In this document: positions 58,275 to 64,000 of the stretch, piece after piece | How positions within the stretch are numbered: position 1 is the first letter of the stretch | Layout of the letters: each line of letters starts with the position of its first letter | NCBI RefSeq assembly: GCF_000152785.1 | Contig: NZ_CH672414.1 | Span: 2,524,443 to 2,588,442 of the forward strand | Reading direction: 5' to 3' | Length of the DNA stretch: 64,000 bases | DNA from: Yoonia vestfoldensis SKA53 | Lineage (GTDB): Bacteria > Pseudomonadota > Alphaproteobacteria > Rhodobacterales > Rhodobacteraceae | Position numbers and translations under genes: made by a program | Notes under the pieces: generated by a model | The model's input: the letters and a program-made list of their open reading frames with translations, nothing else | What the model was told of the DNA's origin: nothing | Database searches by the model: none

Positions 58275-58937
58275 ATGCGTATTCTCTTGGTTGAAGACGA
58301 GCCTGTGCTCGCGCAGCAGATCAACACCGTTCTAGTGACCGAAGGCTATGCCGTCGATATCGCCGATGACGGGATCGCAGCAGAGGCGCTTGGGGTCTCG
58401 CAGCCTTATGATACAATCGTGCTGGATATGGGATTGCCCGGGCGCGACGGGATGCAGGTCCTCAAGAACTGGCGCGCTGCTGGTATGCGCGCGCCCGTGC
58501 TGATCCTGTCAGCCCGCGATGGCTGGACCGAAAGGGTAGACGGGCTTGACGCTGGTGCTGATGATTATCTGACCAAGCCGTTTCACATGCCCGAACTATC
58601 CGCGCGGTTGCGGGCGATGATCCGGCGCAAATCCGAACAGGCCAGTCCGGTGTTCGAGCGCGATGATGTGGTGTTCGATTCGCGGATCAATCAGGTCATG
58701 GTCGCCGGACAGGGCATCAGCCTGACGGCGCAGGAACTGGCGGTTCTGTCCTATCTTTTCCATCACGCGGGCCGGCTGGTGTCGCGGACTGAATTGTCGC
58801 AGCACATCTATCATCACGATGGCGAACGCGAATCGAACACAATCGTCGTCTTTATCAACCGCTTGCGCAACAAACTGGGTGACAGCCTGATCGATACGGT
58901 GCGTGGTCGCGGCTATATGATCAAAGCGCCAGAATGA
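58275..58937 (+). CDS. OmpR/PhoB family response regulator (PhoP-like)
   Basis: This 220-residue regulator has the phosphoacceptor D51 (VLDMGLPG), E7/D8 in LVEDEP, S79 and K101 in the receiver domain. The winged helix (about 125-218) contains LTAQELAVLSYLFHHAGRLVSRTELSQHIY. The sequence is of the QseB/PhoP subgroup. Its stop overlaps the kinase start (ATGA). The regulon is unknown. Confidence 0.93.
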   Translation: MRILLVEDEPVLAQQINTVLVTEGYAVDIADDGIAAEALGVSQPYDTIVLDMGLPGRDGMQVLKNWRAAGMRAPVLILSARDGWTERVDGLDAGADDYLTKPFHMPELSARLRAMIRRKSEQASPVFERDDVVFDSRINQVMVAGQGISLTAQELAVLSYLFHHAGRLVSRTELSQHIYHHDGERESNTIVVFINRLRNKLGDSLIDTVRGRGYMIKAPE

Positions 58938-60280
58938 CTTCGCTGCGCGGTCGGGCGGTAATCGGCGGCATTCTGTGGGCGGCAGTGACGATCTTGCTGG
59001 GGTTCGCGGGGCTGCAATCCTTTGTCGACCAGGGCGCCGAAGAGCGGTTTGACGAATTGCTGCGGACCCGCCTGTCACAGGTGGTCACGGCTGTTGAAAA
59101 TGTCGCCGCCACCAACCCCGAGGCGATCGAGGGCGCGGTGGCCGATCCGGTTTTCATGCGCTCGATGTCAGGGCTGTATTGGCAGGTCGAAAACGAATTG
59201 GGTCAGGTGTTCCGGTCGGCGTCGCTTGACGATCATGTTCTGCCGCGCCCGCGGATGGTGGCAGACGAGGCCGCGAATGACAGGTTTCTCGGGCCGATGG
59301 GCGACCCCGTGCGCGCGATGTCCCGTCGTCTGACGCTCGATGATGGCAGTCTCTGGCATGTGCAGGTGGCCAAGTCGATGCGCGGTCTGCAGCAGGAACT
59401 GGCCCAATTGCGCGAGATCATGTTGACCGCCTTTACCTTTGTGATCGTGATCGGTGTCGTCGGTGCATTGTTGCAGGTCACTGTCGCGCTGCGCCCGATC
59501 GAAAAGCTGCGCCGCGACGTGCAGCAACGCTGGACCAGCGAAGGCGGGCTTGACCACGGCAAATACCCCGAAGAAGTCGCCCCGCTGGTCTATGACATCG
59601 ACACGCTGTTGACCCGCAACCGCGAGATCGTGCAGCAATCGCGCAAACAGGCGGCTGATCTTGGCCATGCGATCAAGACACCGGCCGCGATCATGCGCAA
59701 CGAACTGGACGCGCTGGCGCGCGCGGGCCAGCCCGTGGGCGAGGCGATCGCCGCGCTGGACCGGCTGGATGCCCAGCTCAAACGGGCCTTTGGCCGGATG
59801 CGCGCGCAGACCGGCATCGCCGCCCAGCCCGCCGTCACCGAGATGGACCGGTCACTGGGGCGGATGGTCTGCGCCTTTAGCGATATGGCGGCGCAGCGCA
59901 ACCTGACCCTGACCGCGCAATATCCCCCCGGTGGGCGGTTGCGGATGGACCCCACCGATCTGGAAGAAGTGCTGGGAAACTTGCTCGACAATGCGCTGAA
60001 ATGGGCCAGCACCACGATCCGGCTGACAGCCACACCGCAGGCGGATGTCGTCACCATCACGATCGAGGATGACGGGCCGGGCATCCCGCCCGAGCAGATC
60101 GCGCTGGCGATGGGCAGTGGCCAGCGGCTTGATATCGCCAAGCCCGGCACCGGTCTTGGCCTGTCGATCACGTCGGACCTGTTGCAAGCCTATGGCAGCG
60201 CGCTGCTGGTTGATCAATCGGTGGATCTGGGTGGTCTGCGCGTGCGGTTCCGCTTGCAAAGCGTTCAGCCACAGGGTTGA
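58934..60280 (+). CDS. Sensor histidine kinase (PhoQ-like)
   Basis: This 448-residue inner-membrane kinase has TM1 at about 8-30, a periplasmic sensor of about 130 residues, TM2 at about 165-186, and a linker. The H-box is ADLGHAIKTPAAIM with H245, the N-box is LGNLLDNALKWA, G1 is DDGPGIPPEQ and G2 is TGLGLSITSDLL. It works with the regulator upstream and resembles the PhoQ/QseC group. The signal sensed is not evident. Confidence 0.92.
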   Translation: MTSLRGRAVIGGILWAAVTILLGFAGLQSFVDQGAEERFDELLRTRLSQVVTAVENVAATNPEAIEGAVADPVFMRSMSGLYWQVENELGQVFRSASLDDHVLPRPRMVADEAANDRFLGPMGDPVRAMSRRLTLDDGSLWHVQVAKSMRGLQQELAQLREIMLTAFTFVIVIGVVGALLQVTVALRPIEKLRRDVQQRWTSEGGLDHGKYPEEVAPLVYDIDTLLTRNREIVQQSRKQAADLGHAIKTPAAIMRNELDALARAGQPVGEAIAALDRLDAQLKRAFGRMRAQTGIAAQPAVTEMDRSLGRMVCAFSDMAAQRNLTLTAQYPPGGRLRMDPTDLEEVLGNLLDNALKWASTTIRLTATPQADVVTITIEDDGPGIPPEQIALAMGSGQRLDIAKPGTGLGLSITSDLLQAYGSALLVDQSVDLGGLRVRFRLQSVQPQG

Positions 60281-60341
60281 CAAGCGGGTGTTTGCCCTTG
60301 CATGGCGGGCAAGAGCCCAACCCACATAACGGAGACTGGCC

Positions 60342-61319
60342 ATGTACCGCCTGACCATGATCGTGATCTTCGCCGTGCTGCTTTTTAGCGGTTACTGGTT
60401 CGCAGCATCGCAGCTGTTGCAAGCCGCACCGGACAGGGCGGCACGCCTTTTTGCCGCCGAAGGTGTCGAAATGCAGGTCGGGTCTGTGACGACAACCGGC
60501 TTTCCCGCGCGGTTTGACACGGGTCTGACCGATCTGCGGCTAACACATGCCGCATGGGCGTGGCAGGGCGCGCGGCTGGATATGCAGGCCGACAGCCTGC
60601 GCCCGCTGGCAGCGACCGTCACCTTTCCGCCAGAACAGACGCTGCGCATTGCGGGCCAGTCGCTGCGCGTGACCAGCCAGGATTGGCAGATCAGTGCCGC
60701 AATACAGCCCACGACACGGCTGGCCTTTGATCGCGGCAGTCTGCGGATGGGCAATTCCGAGGTCGTGTCTGATGCCGGATGGCAAACGGGTCTGGGCGGG
60801 TTGGTCGCGACCATCGCATTGGCTGCGGATCAAGAGGCCATCTATGATACGACGATTGCGGCGGATAATATCACCTTTCCTCGCCTGTTGCGGGACCAGA
60901 TCGACCCGCAAGGCACGCTTGGCCCGCAATTGGATGCTGTCCGCGGGACCGCGCGCCTTACCCTTGCCCGCCCGCTTGACCGCAGCCTGCAAGGGCGCTT
61001 GCCCGATCTGGACCATATCGCGCTGGACGATCTGCAGATCGACTGGGGGCCGGTCACGGTGCAGATGTCGGGCGATATCGCGGTGGATGCGGCCGGTATG
61101 CCTGCGGGCGTGATCATGCTGCGCACGCTGCAATGGCAAACGGTGATTGATCTGCTGATCACCTCTGGCATCATTGACGCAGGTCTTGCCCAGACGGTCA
61201 CCCGACTGGCGGGGTTCATGGTGGATGGCGACGGGGTGCTGAACATTCCGTTGGCGTTTCAGGATGGGATCATGCTGGCTGGTCCGATGCCGATCGGGCC
61301 TGTGCCGCGCCTGCGTTAA
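60342..61319 (+). CDS. DUF2125 protein
   Basis: This 325-residue protein has an N-terminal signal anchor (about 4-21) and a beta-rich remainder that fits the DUF2125 family of alphaproteobacteria, with segments such as VGSVTTTGFPARFDTGLTDL and AMP-like repeats of DRSLQGRLPDLDHIALDDLQIDWG. It is probably exported or anchored in the inner membrane facing the periplasm. Function is unknown. It converges on the ycjF-like gene with a four-base overlap. Confidence 0.85.
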   Translation: MYRLTMIVIFAVLLFSGYWFAASQLLQAAPDRAARLFAAEGVEMQVGSVTTTGFPARFDTGLTDLRLTHAAWAWQGARLDMQADSLRPLAATVTFPPEQTLRIAGQSLRVTSQDWQISAAIQPTTRLAFDRGSLRMGNSEVVSDAGWQTGLGGLVATIALAADQEAIYDTTIAADNITFPRLLRDQIDPQGTLGPQLDAVRGTARLTLARPLDRSLQGRLPDLDHIALDDLQIDWGPVTVQMSGDIAVDAAGMPAGVIMLRTLQWQTVIDLLITSGIIDAGLAQTVTRLAGFMVDGDGVLNIPLAFQDGIMLAGPMPIGPVPRLR

Positions 61320-62296
61320 CTGGTGCCGAACAGCCCGGTCAGCGCGCGCCGGACCAAGGCGGTGACGGACGGGCGGTGGCTGGCGTGAAACGGTAGCGGG
61401 CGGCAAACTTCGATTGCGGCAACACCGACACGGGCGGTCAATGCGCCGTTCACGACGCCTTCGCCAAAGCGGCGCGACACTTTGCCAAGGATACCGCCGC
61501 CCGCGATGGTCCCGATCAGATCATCCCCCACGGCCAGCGCGCCTGTCGCCACCAGATGTGCCAGCACCCCGCGCGTCAGCCGCCAACTGCCCAAGGTGCC
61601 TGACCGCCCACCATAGATTTCCGCGATCCGCCGGATCATCCGCAGGTTCGCCGTCAGCGCGGTGATCAGATCGGCCAGTGCTAGCGGCACAAAGGCCGTG
61701 ACCATCGCGACCTGCCGTGCGGCGGTTTCGACCTCGCGCATGGCGCGTTGATCGAGCGGTTGCAGCACCGTCGTTTCCGCCAGCCCCAACAACGCATCGG
61801 CATCCAGCATATCGCCTTGGCGCTGGGCCAGCTCCGCCTTGCCCCATGCGGTATCGTCACGCCCGGCATAAAGCCTTTCCAGCGCGCTGATCACCTGCCG
61901 CGCGCCTTTCAGGTCGTTGCTGACCAGCGCATCGCGCGCGCTGATCTGCAGCGCATCCAGTTTGCGTAACCGGCGAAAGGCCGACACTTCGCGCAGGCCG
62001 ATGATGACCAGCACCAACAGCAACAGACCCATCAGGACGGTCGCGATCCAGCCCAGCACAGGCGCGCGCGCCAGCAATCCGGTGACATAATCCCACGCCG
62101 CTAGCGACACCACAAAGCCTGTCAGCAGCACGACAAGGCTCCAGAACCAGCGCGCCAGCGGCGATGGCGGGTGGCTTGCCACCACGGCAAGGCGTTGCAT
62201 CGCGGCGCCCTGTGTCTCGTCCGGGACGGCGGGGGCGGTGTCGGGGCGAGCCATGTCCTGCCCGTCAAGATCAATCAGAACCGGTCTGCGGGTCAT
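61316..62296 (-). CDS. YcjF-like membrane protein (DUF697)
   Basis: This 326-residue protein has two hydrophobic segments at about residues 50-72 and 78-100. It has a cytoplasmic DUF697 region with AMREVETAARQVAMVTAFVP and LIGTIAGGGILGKVSRRFGEGVVNGALTARVGVAAIE. YcjF is the usual partner of the GTPase-like YcjX and the pair is stress related in E. coli; the mechanism is unknown. The ATG at 62296 overlaps the ycjX stop by four bases; the longer frame was rejected for lack of family match. Confidence 0.87.
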   Translation of the reverse strand: MTRRPVLIDLDGQDMARPDTAPAVPDETQGAAMQRLAVVASHPPSPLARWFWSLVVLLTGFVVSLAAWDYVTGLLARAPVLGWIATVLMGLLLLVLVIIGLREVSAFRRLRKLDALQISARDALVSNDLKGARQVISALERLYAGRDDTAWGKAELAQRQGDMLDADALLGLAETTVLQPLDQRAMREVETAARQVAMVTAFVPLALADLITALTANLRMIRRIAEIYGGRSGTLGSWRLTRGVLAHLVATGALAVGDDLIGTIAGGGILGKVSRRFGEGVVNGALTARVGVAAIEVCRPLPFHASHRPSVTALVRRALTGLFGTS

Positions 62297-63705
62297 AACC
62301 TGTCCCCCAGCAAAAACTGCGCCGCGCGGTCCAGCCGGATATGCGGCGGCCCGTCGCCTGGGCGCAGGGTCAGGCGCGCAGGCGCGAAATTCATCACGCT
62401 GTAATCGGCATCGAGCCACTTGTCCGCGCCTTCACGCGCGGGTGCCAGCAGATGCGCAGGGTCATCAGGCAATTTGCCCGGATAAAACGCCGCCTGCTTG
62501 CCCCCGTCCAGCAACCGCCCGCGCACCACGTCCAGCGGGCCACCCGCATGCTCGACGGTGTCTTCGACCGTGGTGCGCAGGGCGGCAATCGCCATTGCGG
62601 CGGTCTGCGCGCCTGCGAAATCGGCACGGTCGCGCGCATCGCGCAGCAGGGCCTGCGTGATCGCGGTCAGTTGCGGATGCTGGGCATGATGCAGATGATC
62701 GGCCTTGGTCGCGGCAAACAGGATCTTTTCCACACGCCGCCCTTTGAAAATCCGCGTCAGAAACGCGTTGCGCCCCGGTTTGAACGCCGACAGCACGGCG
62801 GCCATCGCGCGGCGCAGATCCTCTAGCGCGGCAGGGCCGGCATGGATCGCGCCCAGCACATCGACCAGCACGATCTGGCGGTCGATCTTGGCGAAATGGT
62901 CTCGAAAAAACGGGCGCACGATGTTGGTCTTGTAGCTGTCGAACCGCCGCGCCATTTCGCGGCCCAAGGATTTGCGCGCAAAACTGTCGCCCGGCAGTGG
63001 TGCAAAGGTCAGCACGGGCGATCCGGCCAGATCACCTGGCAACAAGAACCGCCCCGGCGTGCAATCGGAAAACCCTGCATCGCGCGCCGCGTTCAGATGC
63101 GCGGTAAAGGCGGTGGCAAGGCTGGCTGCCTGCGGTTCCGACAAAGGCGCGTTGGCATCGGTCTGCTGCGCCAGCGCCAGATAGGCATTACCCCCCGGCC
63201 TGCCCTTGGCACGGGCAAGGGCTGCCTTGGACCATTGCGCATAGGTCAGATCGAGCAAGCCAAGGTCCAGCAACCATTCCCCCGGATAATCCACGATGTC
63301 GATATGCATGGTGCGCGGCCCTGACAGCCCCGACAGCAATCCGGCCGGCTGCACCCGCAGCGACAGGCGCAATTCGCTGATCTGGCGGGTGCCTTCGGGC
63401 CAGCTCGGGTCCGGCGCGGTCAGGCGGGCAAGATGGGTTTCATAGGCAAAGCGTGGCACGGTATCGTCAGGCTGCGGTTGCAGAAAGGCCGCCTTGATCG
63501 CACCATTTGCTGCGGCGGTCAGTTGCGGCATCCGCCCGCGGTCCAGCAGATTGGCCACCAGCGAGGTGATGAACACCGTCTTGCCCGCCCGCGACAGGCC
63601 GGTCACACCCAGCCGGATCACGGGGTCGGTGAAAGGCGCGGTCAGCGTGCTGGTCACGCCTTCGACGCTGCGTGTGATCTGATCGGCGATTGCGGCGATA
63701 CCCAA
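62293..63705 (-). CDS. YcjX family GTPase-like protein
   Basis: This 470-residue protein has a Walker A GLSRAGKT, WLLDLGLLDL and IDIVDYPGEW as a switch-like region, and the long alpha-helical remainder of the YcjX/DUF463 family. The TTG at 63705 with AAAGGG upstream gives LGIAAIADQITRSVEG, the conserved N-terminus; a GTG at 63741 would add 12 residues. It probably acts with YcjF at the membrane under stress. The nucleotide and role are not known for certain. Confidence 0.88.
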   Translation of the reverse strand: MGIAAIADQITRSVEGVTSTLTAPFTDPVIRLGVTGLSRAGKTVFITSLVANLLDRGRMPQLTAAANGAIKAAFLQPQPDDTVPRFAYETHLARLTAPDPSWPEGTRQISELRLSLRVQPAGLLSGLSGPRTMHIDIVDYPGEWLLDLGLLDLTYAQWSKAALARAKGRPGGNAYLALAQQTDANAPLSEPQAASLATAFTAHLNAARDAGFSDCTPGRFLLPGDLAGSPVLTFAPLPGDSFARKSLGREMARRFDSYKTNIVRPFFRDHFAKIDRQIVLVDVLGAIHAGPAALEDLRRAMAAVLSAFKPGRNAFLTRIFKGRRVEKILFAATKADHLHHAQHPQLTAITQALLRDARDRADFAGAQTAAMAIAALRTTVEDTVEHAGGPLDVVRGRLLDGGKQAAFYPGKLPDDPAHLLAPAREGADKWLDADYSVMNFAPARLTLRPGDGPPHIRLDRAAQFLLGDRL

Positions 63706-63799
63706 GGCTGGCCCTTTCGTTGTTGATAAACAGATAAGCACGGCGTTGGCCGATGTGTAGGGATTGATTTTGCGCGCCTGCCCGCCTAATCGGGATCTT

Positions 63800-64000
63800 A
63801 TGCCGCGTTATGCCCTTCTTGTTGAATATCACGGCGCGCCTTTCGCGGGATGGCAGCGGCAGACCGGCCTGCCCTCTGTGCAAGGCGCGATCGAGGCGGC
63901 ATTGGCGAAACTTTCACCCGGCCCCCATACCATCGCCGCCGCAGGGCGCACCGATGCGGGGGTTCATGCGACAGGGCAGGTGGCGCATTGCGATCTGCCC
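63800..64000 (+). CDS. truA: tRNA pseudouridine synthase A (N-terminal part, cut by window edge)
   Basis: The first 67 residues are visible. They read [20 protein letters not shown], the conserved start of TruA, and include [17 protein letters not shown] with the catalytic aspartate of the GRTDAGVHA motif. TruA makes pseudouridines at positions 38-40 of the tRNA anticodon stem. The ATG at 63800 has GGGA upstream. The rest of the gene lies outside the window. Confidence 0.93.
   Translation, partial: MPRYALLVEYHGAPFAGWQRQTGLPSVQGAIEAALAKLSPGPHTIAAAGRTDAGVHATGQVAHCDLP

Overview
This is a GC-rich chromosomal window from an alphaproteobacterium, most likely a member of the Rhodobacteraceae (Roseobacter group). 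The evidence is the rpoE-chrR pair with TGATCC-N18-TAA type promoters, an F1-only ATP synthase operon (atpHAGDC without F0 genes), the order rsmB - heparinase-like - purH - lspA - lipoprotein - two M16 peptidases - mutL - rmuC, and conserved families such as DUF1674, DUF2125, DUF2161, DUF2793 and YcjX/YcjF. I see no rRNA, tRNA, CRISPR array, insertion sequence or prophage, so it reads as ordinary core chromosome with a few accessory segments. All assignments come from reading the proteins and DNA; no database search was run.

Layout. 1-2.7 kb: an oxidative/singlet-oxygen stress locus with a flavin oxidoreductase (cut by the window edge) diverging from rpoE-chrR, with RpoE-type promoters facing both ways. 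2.7-14 kb: a long minus-strand housekeeping block. 14-19 kb: an outer-membrane polysaccharide export lipoprotein, a large RTX protein and a phosphomannomutase. 19-24.2 kb: a TetR-regulated RND efflux pair with three matching 17-bp operators, then a remnant of a short-chain dehydrogenase. 24.3-28.6 kb: an amino-acid ABC importer and a PQQ-type sugar dehydrogenase. 28.7-35.1 kb: a tripartite tricarboxylate transporter (tctCBA) preceded by its two-component system, in which the kinase is fused to a periplasmic solute-binding domain. 36.3-40.9 kb: galE-manC-fcl-gmd, a GDP-fucose operon. 41-41.8 kb: a DUF2793 gene broken by one amber codon. 42-47 kb: the F1 ATP synthase operon ending in a strong terminator. 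47-64 kb: mixed housekeeping genes (prs, ribF, ppaC, threonine aldolase, a PhoPQ-like pair, ycjXF and the start of truA).

How the genes work together. pmm, manC, gmd and fcl supply every step from fructose-6-phosphate to GDP-L-fucose, and the export lipoprotein suggests that a fucose-containing surface polysaccharide is made, although glycosyltransferases and the chain-length kinase are not here. tctD, the fused kinase and tctCBA look like one sensing-and-uptake unit for a carboxylate. A pair of 8-bp direct repeats 11 bp apart, just upstream of tctC, is a plausible TctD site.

The most unusual item is the histidine kinase-solute-binding fusion at 29403-31883. Next are the triple-operator TetR/RND locus, the divergent RpoE promoters and the amber-interrupted DUF2793 gene.
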